From Campylorhamphus procurvoides (taxonomy: Eukaryota > Chordata > Aves > Passeriformes > Dendrocolaptidae): a DNA stretch of 64,000 nucleotides. Position numbers and translations under genes: made by a program. Shown one piece after another: positions 14,301-28,710 of this stretch. The DNA lies in assembly GCA_013396655.1 (NCBI GenBank), contig WBMV01005960.1, positions 313,776 through 377,775 of the forward strand. Reading direction: 5' to 3'. A model generated the notes under the pieces. That model was not told the DNA's origin. It made no database searches and saw only the letters and a program-made list of their open reading frames with translations. The first letter of the stretch is position 1. The number at the start of each line of letters is the position of its first letter.

Positions 14301-17300
14301 GGGAAATGTGTTTGGACTTTGATTATGGCAATTAAAAACCCCTGCTATTCAAAGATGGTGATTTTTTTGTTATTCAAATGACACTTCACATTCTTCTGAG
14401 ACATTTTACTAAGGAGATTGTTAAATTAGGTGATAAAAGGTTACTTTTGTCTTTGAAGCTGAAATATGTAACTATTATTTCTTATCTGTCTAGAATTAGA
14501 AAAGCTTCAATATCATATATTTTAAAGTCCTCATTATCAAAATTCACCAGACTCCATAAAACAAACAAATGCTTCACTTCCTGCCCTTGTTTAATCCCAG
14601 GCAGAAAACTCCTCTGCCTTTTGAAAAGGAAGATTTCTTTCAACATTTGACAGAGCAATATCTTTTTATTCTCGGACTGTGCAGGCTGTGGTTGGGAAGC
14701 CAGAACCACCTTCCTTTCAAAGCATGAAAAATGGTACAGTTGTCAGAAATATATTTTAAGAGGAAGGCTCAGACAGAATAGGGTAGGCAAAGAAAAACAA
14801 TGTTCTTATCTTTTTTTTTAAAAGCCAAAACAAGGCTAACATGCAACTTAAAGTGGCCAAGTAGGTCAGATCACAATGCAGAAGAAAGTACCGTGACACA
14901 AAATCTTAATTCTCCGTATCTCCTACTGATCTGAATGTTGGGAAATTTTTCATACCACATGCACACACAAAAATTCCTCCTGGCAACATACCCAGAGCTG
15001 AAAAGTCCTGTGATTACTGGCATTTCCATATACTGTCAAAGTTTTGACTATTAATCCATCCTGCCGAAATTACATCATTTCAGGTCTCTAAACAGACTTT
15101 CAAAGTACTGTCAATTTTTACATAATCCATCATTAATTTTTCCATCACTGACCCTTATGTCTATACTGGCCACTAAAATCCAAATGATGCTGGTCTAGTG
15201 AGGCCAGGATGCTGGACAGATAAGAAGGTAGAGTTATAATACAGTTTTCATCAGAAGTACATCATCCATGCCCAACATATAGGGAAAAAAGGACAAAAGA
15301 GCAGGATTAAGGATAAAGAATATCCATATACATCAATTATATGTATGTTTTATCTTCCCAAATAAATCTGAAACGTTACACAAAATAAATTTACATGAGC
15401 TGAACTTCAGCTCCTGAATTTGTCACCTGCTGTCTAGGAAAAAGAAATAGGCTTTTTACTGTGAAATAATAAAAGGGTTGCAAAAACACACATAGGATTT
15501 CCTTCAGTGCCCTACAGCCATCGCTGAAATCCTTGCTGGTCTCCTGCCATGCCAGGGAAGGGATGATTTCCAGGCTGGATTTCAAAACCAAGTACCATCA
15601 CTGATTCTTCTCCCTCTGCCTTTCCTCCTTCCAAGATGAGCCATGCTTTCCTTCCACACTTACCCATCCCCAGTCAAATCCACTGATAATCCACTTTTTC
15701 GCCTGTGCTGTTTCAGCAGGTGTCTGCAGAGTCAGTCATGGAATCATATAAACCCAGAGATAGAAACAGAAAACACAAAGTCTCCAAATCCAACTGCTAG
15801 CCTGTATTCCAACAGTTTTAGTGGACTCTGGAGCTTTTGTGATCCATGGCACGTTCAAATTCCCAGCATTGCTGCAAGATTAACTCCAGGGACAAGGGCC
15901 TGAGTGTCAGAAAAGCAGGAGCTGGCACAGACTCTGAAGAGAGAGACTCCTCAGGCTCACCCAGGAACTGCAAAATACATCAACCATTCAGCCTCTCAAA
16001 CTTCAAGCATTTACAAAGCATAAATGGTTTGGCCTTGCACTTCAGAAACAAGCCCTTCTTAACATGCTCCCCTCTGTGACTTTGAGTTAAAAAGGATTCC
16101 TTTCATTTCTTGATGACTTCTAAACTGGGACGTGTCAACCTATCATGAATATTTTTCTAAATACTAGCAAGTTATTGTTTTCCTCTATTCTTTAATTAAG
16201 GACATCTACCCTTCTGATAGATATTTAATTGCTGGCCATTTTTTTGAGATCTAACACACTAAGGATGTCTTGCAATGAGCAGGTGTTAATAGACATTAAA
16301 GATCACAGTGCCCTTTTAAACTATAAAACTATATAGCTATAAATGACAATGTCAAAGAACTATGGAAAAATGGAAGGACTCACACAGTACGAGAGAGCAG
16401 AAATAGTGTTCGACAGTTATCAAAACTAAAGAGTTTTTAAATTTGAAACAAAAAATAGCCCACCTTCGAGTACTGTCTCAGCACACAAACCCCGAGACTC
16501 GGCACTCACAGGATCACAGCAAGTGCACAGCAAGTCCTACCTTCTTTTGGCTTTAAACCACTGAAATGTTTATGTAGCCCAAGATGGTTTTTGGGAGATG
16601 GTTACTGACACCATCCTACATAATGCAAAAGGTCAGCAAAGACAAGAAAAATAGTAGAATACTGGAGTCTGTGTTTACTGGACCTGCCCTTCACTTCCAT
16701 ACAGTGCCTTTGCCTGGGCAGAGCCCTGTGCCCTGGGGGCTTGAACATCATCCCTTGCCAGCTCCAATGGAAGGCAACAATTCAGTGTCATTTCTAAGGT
16801 GCTCCCCTAAAACTCTCAGAGAAGTCAGAGCAGGGAAGGAGCAACCAGCCCATAAACATGACCCTGTGCAATGACACTGGGTGGGACACTTGGGCAAGCA
16901 AAGGTGCTGGAAAAGAAACCTTATACAAAGCTATTCTGCACTACAGGTTGTAATTAGAAGCAAATACACACAAGGTTATGAAAGCCTTTTATTTGCTCTA
17001 GAGCAGACTCTGAATGTACAGGCAAAACATATAGTGGTATAGCTATGAAAAGTGATTCACAATTTAGCACTGAGTAATAATAACTCTTACCCTCATTCTG
17101 CTGGAATTCCGACTTTGGCCATTCGGCAAAATGCAGAGACTGGAACGTGGCAAGTCAGAATTGTGGGAAATGCTGATGGCCCTGTCTGAGCTGGGGTCAC
17201 AAGACTGAGCAATGGAATTGCACAGTTAAGGCTGACATTTCAGTTTATTGCAGTGTTGGACACTGAGGTATATATTGCATTTTAATTCTTAAAAAAAAAT

Positions 17301-18342
17301 TTAAAATCCAAACCACTTTGCCTCTATCAATTTAATTAAGCTTGAACATGTGCCTACAGCACAAGGTATTTGCAGCCAGCAGAAGCAGGGGAAGGAACAT
17401 AAATGATATTTTATCAATTATTCAGACACAATTACCACCAAGTCCGCTCATACAAACTTTATCTAGCCCAACTCATTCCATCTATTTCAATATGAATTAT
17501 TCACTAAAGAATGGGAAAAATAAAACCTCCTGAAAAGTCAAAAGCTTCAAATTGTGACTGTTTTGCTAGAAAAATTTCAAAGTCATCCAAATGTCCTTCT
17601 CAGTCTTAAACAAAATGTTTCCATTTCTCTGATAAAAATAATTCTGAATTTCAAAGGCCTGTAATGATGAATTGTGCAAAAATTTGAAAGAAAATTAACA
17701 ATTTGAATTTATAAAAATATCTTGCTTATATCAAAACAATCTTTATACAGTTCTTTAAAAATTACAATCTCTATAAGAAGAAAACTCTCTCTTCAGCTCT
17801 AATTATTTCAAATATGCAAAAGCATCCAGATTTGGCACTTGAATTCTGTGACTGCAATCCTTGTTCTTGTAAACCAGGCAAATACAGTATTCATTTAAAA
17901 TAACAGTAAGGCATACCAGTAATCATAATTTATTTAGCAAAAACAATCATTATTACTCAAATTACTGAAAAGAATGCTGCTTAATCCCTGGGAAAATCTC
18001 ACGTTAAATTGGATAAATTAAAATTAATATCATTACATTTACAGAAGGCACTTTATCCCATTTTACATCCGGCAGATTTCAATTCACAATTAGAAGAGAC
18101 GCAACGAACGTATCAGATGAAAACAATTCAATAAAACCTGAAATATGCTCCATTTTTCCAATTAATAAACAGAGCAAGTAAGAGCGTGGATAGTCAATAA
18201 CACGCGGCCTCCAATCAAACAGCCCCAGTTAATTCTGGTGGTTTCATTCTCCAAAGCAGAAGCGTTTTAGTGCCCTCCCCTGTAGGTGGGTCTGACAGCT
18301 CCAGGTGTGTGGTGCTCCAAAGGACGGAGGGAGCCAGCCTGG

Positions 18343-18538
18343 CATGTCCCTCCTGACTGCACCCCTGTCCCCTCCTGCCTGCAGCCCTGTCCCCTCCTGC
18401 CTGCAGCCCTGTCCCCTCCTGACTGCAGCCCTGTCCCCTCCTGCCTGCACCCCATGTCCCTCCTGCCTGCACCCCCTGTCCCCTCCTGCCTGCAGCCCTG
18501 TCCCCTCCTGACTGCATCCCCTGTCCCCTCCTGCTGCA
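18343..18538 (+). repeat. 22-bp minisatellite, about 9 copies
   Basis: Nine tandem units of about 22 bp built on CTGTCCCCTCCTG plus (C/A)CTGCA and CC. Units 1, 4 and 8 carry GACTGC and the rest GCCTGC or a deleted form; units 1 and 6 carry ATGTCCC in place of CTGTCCCC. The period is not a multiple of three, so all frames stay open on both strands. The 100-150 codon antisense frames here, which read as QEGTGLQAGGDR-like repeats, are artefacts of the array. Confidence 0.95.
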
Positions 18539-21500
18539 CAGACATCTCTCCGTGAAACTGCCCTGACACTGCATCTGCCAGCTGCCTGTTCCTGTTTCAC
18601 ACGGTACTCCTCGACATGCTACAGGAGGAGGCGAGGAGAAATATAAGCCTTGAACAGAAGAGCTCAAGCATTAGAAACGCTGCCAAGCTTTAGCATTAAT
18701 TAATTTCTCTTTCAGTGAGAAAGGTTTTCCTTGTCTCTAAGTTTTCTCTTGGACAGCAAAGTTTGTAGGGAATGGCCCCCAGAGATTGGGTCTGGAAGCT
18801 CCGGGATTCCAGAAATAAAATCAACAATTAACAGCATTTAAAGGAGTCACATGAAAACAAGTTCACCTTTTCAAAAGCCAAAACCAGTGACCTGCACCTG
18901 GAGCCTCATCCAGCAGGTCTTTAAAGTGACCTCCTAAAGACCTGTGACTTTGGGAGTGGAAGGACTCAAACTCCAGAAACATTCCTGGGAAATGGTTCCA
19001 TCTGTTCCAGCTTCAACATGGCCAGGGCCAGCTGGTTTCAGAAAATATATTCTTTTCAGTCAAACAAGGAAAAATTTATTTGGGGAATTTAAATATAGAA
19101 TTTGGCTTGGGAATTTTTGAGTAAATTTTCATACATTTCTAATTTTTTTTTTAAAACTCAGCCATATTTAAAGATATTTCAATAAGCCAAGTTTTGAAAT
19201 ATTTTTTCAAGCATTTCTTTTTGCCCAAATAGCTACTAAGTAAGACATCACTGGGAAATAAATCTCATTTCAAATCCAAGCTAATGCATACTTTAAAGAG
19301 AAAAACTACTTCCTTAGACATGCTTATAATCAGCTCAGCTTCATTATCCAAGAGATCTCCTTTAAACCTTCATTATATTACAGGACATGTTTGCTTTCAG
19401 ATTCCCTTTTCCCTCCTACTTCCATAAAATACAACACAGAGCCTCATAACTACATGCCAATAATGTAATTCTACTCATACAAAACCTTCGGGTACCTTTT
19501 ATTCTGCTTAAGGCAGATGTAAATCTATCCTTTCATTTCAAACAATGGCTCACTTTATCAAGAGCATGTGAAATTTGGAGAAAAATGTCATTAGCAGAAA
19601 TTACCTTTAGATGCCCAAAACACCAGCTTAATCAACAGTTCAAAAATATTGCTGCTTCTTACTTCATCACAGATGACAGCAATTGAAAAGGTTTTTAATC
19701 GTGGCATATTGGCTCTTCTAAATAGAAATCAAAACCTTTTTTGTCCGTTTCTTTTTCTGTGTCTCATGGAAAGGCAGAGTTTGAGCCATCCCTGTGTCAG
19801 GTACAGCCATTGTGACCAGCTCCGAGGCTGATAAATGAGGTATATGTGAAAAAACCCCCATTCCAGAAATGTCCCTTTTCCAAAGTGTGTTACTATTTCC
19901 TCTCTTAGGTGGCAGCTTCCTCTGTGGGTTTATTGCAGCACTGGGGCTTTCTTATGCCATTCCTGTGCTTGGAGAGAAACAATCTGGCAATTAGTGGGAG
20001 CTAAGGGATACTTCACAACTTTCCTTTCTATTGCAAAGCTGCATCACGTCCTCCAGAGGACAGTCCCACTGATGTATTCTGTAAAATTAGGGACCTTTAA
20101 TTATTATTGATTGCTACCCACTTTCTGCAATGCACAGGGCATCCCACTGCCTCACAGTCTGTGCCATTCTGAGGGGGGAAACCAGTTTTTAGTATCTTTC
20201 TTTGCCTTCATCTCGTTTTCATAACCAATGGGGAGGGGAAAAAAAAAGAAAGAAAAGAAGAAGGTTCTTTTCGTCAAGCTGAACTCTCAAGACTTCCTTT
20301 ATACAACATAAAAACCTGAAAAGCGTGTTGTTCTTACTACTTTTTATATCTGTAATTCAGTTCATGATACTTTCTTTCATGTACCCATAAAGTGATTCAA
20401 ACAACAGAAATGGTCTGAGTAAATAAAGAGTTGGTTTTCATTTGAATCCTGGAACAGCCAGGCTTGCTGATATGGGATTTCAGTTATTACATTTAACAGG
20501 GAAAACTATAGCTTTTCAAAGAGATGAAGCCCCATTAATCTCCAACAAATGGGACCTTGGCTCTCACTCGGGGTAAGTCATTATGCAGTGCTACTTCCAT
20601 GGTAGCTTTCATTAAATCTGTTCTCTTTTGGTCGGGTTGGAGGCCACAGGAGGGCACAGCAGGCTGGCTGAGCCTTTGGGCTGCAGTGGCACTCCTGGCC
20701 AAAGCCCCACACAAGCCACTGTCACTTCTGGACCAGCCTTGCCATCCTCAACATGGTAGCAAGAGGCAGAAAGAAGCAGACCCAAGGGTGACTCAGGTAT
20801 TTGTAGCTGGCCAGCTGAAAAGTGCATCATGTTGATGCACCATGGAAGAAATCACAGCCCTGGACTGCTCTGCTAAGGGTGGAAAACATCTCCTGTCTTC
20901 AAATGGGGCCAACAGAGCTACCACTGATCACGGCTGGTACACTGGGGGTCTTCCACTGGCGGCTTGTCTTTGCAGACATTCCTGCGTGGTCACTTACTCA
21001 AACTTCTGTACCCATAAATGAGCCAAATTCCATGAGATCAGGTGCAGTTATGGCCCAGAGAGACATTAAAATGGGGACAATGAACCAGATTTGGTCCGGC
21101 TCCCTTGATGGCCCTCCATAGTTGGAATGCAGTTCAGGACTCAGTGTCATAGGGGTGGGTTAAACACCTCAAAAATTATGGCCCAAAGATTTTCTGCCTG
21201 GGGCAGAAACAGAGCCAACCAACAAAGCAGTCATTATTCCCATTTTCAGGAGGGAGTGACTTCCATAACATCCCCCAGGGAATCTGCAGACAACCAAACT
21301 TCCAAGCTGGTAAGCCCAGCTTGCTCCCTCATCTGCCTGGGAAAGGTGGTGCAGACAGGACACTGCTGCTTAAAACTCTCTGAAGTCAGAGGGGTTTTGA
21401 CCCACATGGACTCACAGCTGTTCAGCATCCATGACAAACAGGAGCTACACAGGAAAGATTAAAGAAGACAACGAGAAAATGCCACTGTTTTTTATGGAGG

Positions 21501-22640
21501 TTGCTGAAATAGATTTCCCTTTTGTAACTGTGCTGAGGAGCTCAGTAGGAAAGCTGATTTATCCTGTGAGTGCTCAGCAGTGGCTCCCTGCTAGAGCTGC
21601 TGTTTAAGTTTAATTGGAATACACAGCACTTGTGCAATGTTTATATCATGGAGAACATTTAAGGAAAGCAGAAAGGCCCTTTCAGTTCAATGCACTTATT
21701 TCTGTTGTGGTGCTCACTGAACCCAAGTGCAAAAACGAAGCTCCAAATGATTTCTTTGCTGCCTGTTTTAGTCAGTGGCTCCAGAGGCAGAAGTGGCTTC
21801 TTGCAGAAGAGAAGCAAAAGAGGCCAAGACTGAGCTAACTCAGGGGACTGGCAGTGGGATGTGGAGCCTTTCATCCACAGGTCACTGAATCCAGCAACCC
21901 AAAATTATTGCCATCAAATGGAGGTTCAGTGGCCTAAGAGAAATCATTCCAATGGCTTCTGCTCCATACAGGCACTCAGAGCGGAGAAATTATTGCCACA
22001 ATTAGCAGAACTGCACACTCATCAGTAAAGCTTTTGGTGGCTTTTTATGTTCTCAGCCATAGAATGGTGTCACTGAAAAAATCCTGCAATGAGTGTTTTG
22101 ACCAAGGACATTTACCATAAACCTGAAGGCTTGGAGGGTTTTGGTGCTTTTCTTCATTTTTGTCATTGAGTTTTATTTAGCCTCCTTTGGCAGTCTCCTT
22201 TGCCTTTCCCCATGCTGCAGAACAGAAGATAAAAGCCTTCTAGGAATTACTTTTCCTAAAAAGTAATTTATCCAAATACTGTGAGGTGAAAAATTGCATC
22301 CCATCCAAGCCAGAGCCTTCCACTGTTAATATAATTCCATTTGGCTCAAACACTAAACCCAAAGTACTTTTAATTGAAAACTTCCCATTTTCCAGAGAAC
22401 TTGGGGGGGAGTTTTTGTGTAATCTATAAAATCCACAGGATTTTAAGAGACATTTTAGCAAATGTTACTACAGAGCAAAGTCAATATTAGAGCACAAGGA
22501 TCACGAGTGACTAGTTTTGTATCTGCAATGTCGCTGGAAGGGATTTTGTCCATAAGTGCCCCTGTGGAAGGGTCAGAACTGTGAGGACTGTGCAGGACTC
22601 ATGGGCCTTGCTGCTCTCTGACCTTGATGCTTTAGTTTTC

Positions 22641-23195
22641 CATAGAATCATAGAAGGGTTTGGGTTGGAAGGGACCTTTAAAGATCGCCCAGTCCAGCCC
22701 CCCTGCAACGAGCAGGGCCATCTTCAATGAGATCAGGCATCTCAGAGCCCTGTCCAACCTGACCCTCAATGTCCCCAAGGATGGCCCAGCCATCACCTCT
22801 GTGGGAAACCTGTTCTGGTGTTTCACCACCTCCCTTGGGAAAAAAGTCTTCCTTGTATCTAGTTTGAATCTACTTGCTTGTAGTTTGAAACGATTACCCC
22901 TTGTCCTATTGCCAGAGTCTTTACAAAATATCTGTCTCCATCTCTCTTATAAGGCCCTCTTAAGTATTGAAAGGCCACAAAAAGGTCTTCCTGGACCTTC
23001 TCCAAGCTGAACAACCCCAGCTCTCTCAGCCTTTCCTCATAGGAGAGGTGTCACAGCTCTCTGGTCATCTTTGTGACTCTCCTATGGACCTGACCCAGCA
23101 GGTCCATGTCTTTCCTGTGCTGAGGACCCAGTGCTGGATGCAGAACTCCCAGTGGAGTCTCACCAGAGTGGAGTAGAGAGGCAGAATCCACTCCT
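22641..23195 (-). mobile_element. CR1 non-LTR retrotransposon, 5'-truncated 3' end
   Basis: On the + strand the element opens with CATAGAATCATAGAA, the reverse complement of the CR1 terminal ATTCTATG repeat. It continues with the familiar GGGTTGGAAGGGACCTTTAAAGATC, followed by recognisable CR1 text (TCCAACCTGACCCT, GGGAAACCTGTTC, CACCAGAGTGGAGTAGAG). The element therefore runs on the minus strand and is truncated at about 23195. Only the 3' part of ORF2 and the 3' UTR remain. The open frame of 116 codons across it on the + strand is a by-product of the repeat, not a gene. CR1 elements normally lack target-site duplications, and none is seen. Confidence 0.93.
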
Positions 23196-26100
23196 CTGGT
23201 CATTGAAACAGCAACTACCTTTGCTCATGGACAGATGAATTGCATGTAGACCATCAACTGAAGTCTAAAGCACTGCTTATCCATCCTCCAAGTGTCCCTC
23301 TGCTTCCATACACAGGGCCATCCCCACCAAGAAACAGAGTTAAAACCTCCTTGATGTAACACAAAGGTGCCAAAATTGGGGTGAGTTGGTTTTTTATTAT
23401 TTTCCCCACCATTTTGAACAAATCATCCCAGAGAGGGTTAACTCAGCCATGGCTGTTCCATAAAAAATGTTGTCAACCCTTCCTATTTAATGTTATCACT
23501 GTCTGACTGACACTAAGCCCAGTGCTGAGCTCTGCTGTGGTTTCTCCATGAGGCAGCAGCCTCCTCCAGAAGCTCCAGACAGCACTGACATGCCCTTCCT
23601 AACTGAGAAGCAACCAACCCCATCCTGACACCAAGCACTGGGGAAAGCTGAAGCCAAGACTGGATCCAGGCAGGGAGATTCCTGCTGTAGTTTGTATTCC
23701 AGCTAATATTTCTGCTTTTACCACTCTCATTATGCAGGTACAAGTGTTACAGCAGAGGCCACACAGTTGCTCCCAGTTTAACAGTTAAAGAGATGCTCGT
23801 GTTAAATAAATTTGTGCAGTTCCATTGTGAAAATTCTGCGTTCAATAGGTCTCATCAAATCTTGTTGCCCAGATTGCTTTAATAGCATGTTCAGCTGTAG
23901 AACAAAACATGCAAGGGCAACAGCTCAAGAGTCTTTTCTACTCTGGTGGGTACATGTAATGTCTCTGCAGTTAGAAAACTCGTACATACACACACACGTG
24001 CTCACTGAATTTCCTTATTGATTAAAAAAAAAGCTGTCTGCATATTTATGATAACAATTCTGCAAAGTACTCTGAGCATTATGCAATTTAAAGCCTGATG
24101 ACTCCCCAAACGTAACATTATTTTTTTTAGAACAAAATTATTGCACACATTTGGAAGAAGCAAAGAGATTGTTGAAAAGCTAGTACTATATGACAATAAA
24201 AATGCAATTATGTCTGTGAAACTTCATATGCTTCACACTACAAAGTGTTATACAACAACACTAAAGATGTGTTACATAGATAGTTAGAATTTAATTTGGG
24301 GCTATGACAGATACCTGAGCCCATAACAGTCACTTCAGCAAAGAATCCTTTCAGGTGCATCCACAAAAGCAAATAATGCCATCCTATTTCAGAATAAGAC
24401 AACAATTAGAAAAGAGACAACCTCTAGAGAAGTGCATGAATGGAAAGTCCAAGGTTTCTGTCTAGAAGATAGAGAACTATTAAAGCAAGCTGGGATTTTG
24501 TGAAGGTTAGGTTTCACAGTTCTGCCCCTTGATTTTCTTGCAATAAATGGCCCATTTATTTGAAGGTTTTGGGGTCTTTTTGACATTTTAGTTCTGTGCA
24601 CAATGTGGTGTGACCTGTAATTCTGAGGTCAGGGGCCAGGCAGATCTCATACAGTCAGTGTTCCCCACATTTAGCCCTGTCTGTAGAACAATAGCCAGTT
24701 CCAGTACACGAGCCACTTTAAGCACTGTAGATAAAAATCTGGCCCAAATGCAGCGAGCCTCATGGCCTCAGAGAAACAGATATTGTACCATATATCATGT
24801 AATTATATTCCTGGGGTGAGGAAGAAACAGAAAGTATCTCAATGAGGTAGAGAGGCAATTAAGTTAATTGCTGTCCTATAATGTTTTAAGAGAATGCTAT
24901 CCTTTCCCAAACCCTCCTGTAGGTTTCCACTGCAATGATTCTTTTTCTGTTCTCAGCTTTGTAGGATGACTGAAAAAATCTACAGGAACTCAGTGACTAT
25001 GATACAGAGACACTGAGGGCATGACCAAAGTAAAGACTTCTCTTTATTAAATTAATTCCTGCACCAATTTTTACACAACTATCCCACAGCAGTCGTGCTT
25101 TTGCTTTCCAAATGTGAGGGGCTACTACAAAGAAATGATGGGGAAACATCAGCCTTAGCAATGAGAACTGAAAAAAAGCCCCAGTAACCCATCCCATCAC
25201 ACTTCTGTGAGTCCGACAGTGGAGCTGAAAAGCACCTTGGCTGGATAATGCCCCACCCTGAAGGGCACAGGCTCAGGTGGTGTTGGAGTAGGGAAGCAGA
25301 GCCTGAAGCCCCTCTGCTCCCCTGCAGTGTCCTACAGCCCTGCCCTCTGTGCAAAGGAGCAGCTCCACTCCAAAGAGAAGACACGGAGCAGTAGCTGGGA
25401 AGTCCCACCCTTGCCAGTGTCACCCTGGGGTAGGATTCAAAGCTGAAGGATTCAAAGCTGAGCCTGGAGCATGCTGCTCCACCATTATATAGGCAGGGAT
25501 GAACAGTGGCAGCTTTTTTCAAAATGGAATTTCAATAATCTGGGACACAAGTGAAATCCTTAGTAAGGCAAAACATGGTTGAAGAGGAGTGACTGCTTTG
25601 TCATGTTGCTGACACTTGTCAGCAAGGCAGCAGTGGAGGAAAAGCAGGGGAAGGTAATCTCTTGGGATAGCTATGGGTGGCCAATCCCACACACACAAGT
25701 CTGCTCCCCAAATCACATCTAGCTAAAAATTCTCCACAGCCACCATGACTGTAACATGCCCTGAAGCTCCTCAGGCCTCAGCCAACCTACTCAGGGAATT
25801 TCCACTTCTGACACACTCTGTGTCTGTATTTTATATCCCCTATTTCCCATTCTTGTGCCACGAGACACACCTCAGCCTGGCCTGTTGAAAGGTCCCTCAG
25901 GCATCTACAGGCAGCTGACACTCCTTGCAGCTTCAGCATCTGCCAGGGAGACCATCCAAGCTTCTTGCTGGGAGAAGGGCTGCTCCCTGGGGCAGGAACA
26001 GTTCTGCTCCTGCTGCTGCAGGGCTTTCAGGAGCCTCCTCGGGGGCTGCAGTGCTTCAGAGTGCAGCTGATACAGCTGGCAGGACGAAAAGGGAATGCAG

Positions 26101-28710
26101 TGATCCAGTCTCCAACTGGATCAGACATACTATAGACAATTGCATTTATCTGTGACAATGGTACACCATAAGCTTTTGGAAAAAAAGATGATGTTCAAGC
26201 CTTTCTGTGGCTCTCGTCCTGCCAAGCCTGGTACCTCCTGATTTCTTTAATCACAACAAACCCAGTTACTTCACACACAACTCTTTCTATTTCTCTCCCA
26301 TTCTGTCGAGTCTGATTGTACTTTGAACCCTTTCATTCTTTTCTCTCCATGCTCATTTTCCATTAAATATTATTCTTCTGCATATCTGCAATACCTGCTG
26401 AATGAAGTAGTTTATATTGACAGGAGTACACAGTACGTTTAATATACGAAACACTCCCTAGACCAGTGCATGGCACACAACTCTCACACTCTCTGGAGGT
26501 TGCAAGGTAATGATTTTGTAGGCATTGGCTCTAGAATAGGTTGCCTGTTAGCTCACATATACATGTTCTTCTATTAATTGTGTTAGCATAGCCAAATGAT
26601 AACGGGGCCCCTGTACTCCTCACTAATACAGCTACAGGGGGTGCAGCTGCAGGATGTCAGCCATGGGGTACAGAGTTAGTTACAGCATCCATAACTTTTG
26701 GAGGGATAAGAGAAATGGGACTTTAAATCCTTAATGTTTTGTTAAAACACTGAAAGGAACAGCATGGAGGGATGAGATAAAACACCGAGGTTGTAAGGAA
26801 TTAATGATGCATGAAACTGTATCTTTTTGCTCTGGGAGTGATCCTGTAAGTCAGGACTATCAAACAAAGGTCAGGAGAGTAACAGCTGGAAAGCTACAAA
26901 AATAGAGCAGTTAGGGGGAGGGAAAAAAAAAAGGCATATAAAAATATCATTCCCATGTCTCTGTTAAAAGCCCACACCTCAGTGTCTAATTGCAGGTGTA
27001 ACACCAGTCTCCTTTGAGCCACACTTTGCTGGCTGGAGCTGAGCTGAGCAAGCCATCACTGAACTGAAGTTCTTCTCCTAACAATGGGTAAAACACCTCC
27101 AAAACAACAAAGTTGTGCACATTGATTTGGAACTCCTCAGGTGTTTTAGCCTTTTGTACCCACCAGGCACACCCTTCACACATGGCAGAAACATCAAAAC
27201 AGTGCATGTACACCCAAAAATTCTTCATATGTTTCACCTGTTGGGAAAACAGCCACAGTTTTCTGATGTATGTAAACCACAATTTATAGAGCAAATGGGT
27301 TATTAATGCAGTCCCTGGATGTGATCTAACCCTGGCATTCCAGGACTGAATGCAACAAGCATCATCCCAAATTTAGGACCACCCAGTCTGACACACGAGG
27401 CAATACTTGGCAGTCTGCTGCAGTCAGCCAAACTCCTGAAACTGTTAGGAATTTACTGGGCATAATCTCTCTCATCATGTCAGAATAATCTTCATTTTTC
27501 CCTCAGGTTGCTTCAGAGTGCTGGTGAGAGAGAAAACCATTTGCCACTGAGGTTTCCTCAGCGGAGAGTGAGCTGGGAGCACATGGAAGAGTTTGCCAGA
27601 GGATAGGGACAGTTCGGGCTGGATCTGCAGCCTTCCTCTGGGAAACTGGGTAAAGCTGAGAAAGAAAGGGAAAAAACAAATAGAGGAGGAAAAAGAGCAA
27701 GACCCTGCTCCGAGTGAACTCATTTTGAAATAAGCATCGTTCTCCAGAGCACCAGAGAGCAAACAAACAGCAGCTAATGCAAAACCTCTCATAAAGGCAC
27801 CATCACTATTGGAGCTGTAACTGGGGGGTGGTTTGTGTGCTGTTTGAGTTTCAAACCTGGTCATTATTTTAGATCCCACATTAACAGGTGTTCACTCTAT
27901 GTTTTCTTACACTGGCAGCACAGGAGGATCCCTTTTGAAATTAAAAAAAACCCTGGCTTTCCTAATGATTTGGTCATCCTGACATTAATGTAAGCCTTAG
28001 TTTTATCCTGTAGCAACAGGAAGAAAAGTAATTGGGCTATAGGTCACATGAAGTACAGTCAGACACCCTGAATTTCCCCCTGATACATATTTAATATAAG
28101 AAATAGCAGATATACAGCAGCTGCACCCAGAGTCACTTGCTAATAATTAAGTATTTATGATTTCATCTCCTTGCCAATTTTATACTGCATACTGTAGGAG
28201 GCAAAACGTATTCATCTGACACATAGAGCTTTTGTTTGGAAAAATAAAATCTCTCTTCACAAGATCTGCATAGCCATCTGAAATACTGTTTATTTACCTC
28301 TACAGCTCTGTTTAATATGTATTTGGGACTAGAACATACCATTTAAATGCTGACTCAAGTGTAACCCTTCTCCCCGTTACTTGTGGAAAACAGGTTTCTG
28401 CACAGAATCAAAAAATGAAAGAAGGTCATGACATTCTAGTGGGCTTTTTTATGGTTTATGAAACCCTTCATTAAACTTTTAGAAGACACAGCCTTGAATG
28501 GCTTTGGGAGAAAGCAAAAACCTCAGAGTGCTGCTGGGGAACATCACCTGTAATTTATTCACTTTGAATGCTTTTTATGGTGCAGCTCAAGACAGATGCA
28601 TGACATGATTCCAACATCCACAAACCCGAGGCATGAAGTAATTGAATCCATAACCAGGAGCTGGTAAATGGGTAGTCCTATGAGTTATTCTGTAAATGTG
28701 ACATGGAGAA

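Larger units (their letters stand above)
8989..22640. other. Non-coding sequence with GC-rich islets and minisatellites
   Basis: Apart from the GGGCT and 22-bp arrays there is a GC-richer stretch at about 10240-10800 and 11290-11640 with overlapping open frames on both strands that resemble no protein family. Three successive + strand open frames lie at 20557-21462. AT-rich blocks such as 17520-18180 look like possible conserved non-coding DNA. No exon could be supported. Confidence 0.6.

Noticed and set aside
18215..18667. 150-codon minus-strand frame with repeated GDRAAGRRGQG-like units as a repeat protein
   Set aside because: It is the translation of the 22-bp minisatellite. The period is not a multiple of three, so all frames are open equally.
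19903..19995. Possible terminal exon with a hydrophobic peptide after CTCTCTTAG
   Set aside because: The acceptor-like site is followed by a short frame (GSFLCGFIAALGLSYAIP...) ending in TAG. It does not match the CHST8 anchor, there is no partner exon, and a terminal exon here would conflict with CHST8 exons downstream.
22660..23010. 116-codon + strand frame as a gene
   Set aside because: It is the antisense reading of a CR1 3' end. The same peptide pattern recurs wherever CR1 is inserted.
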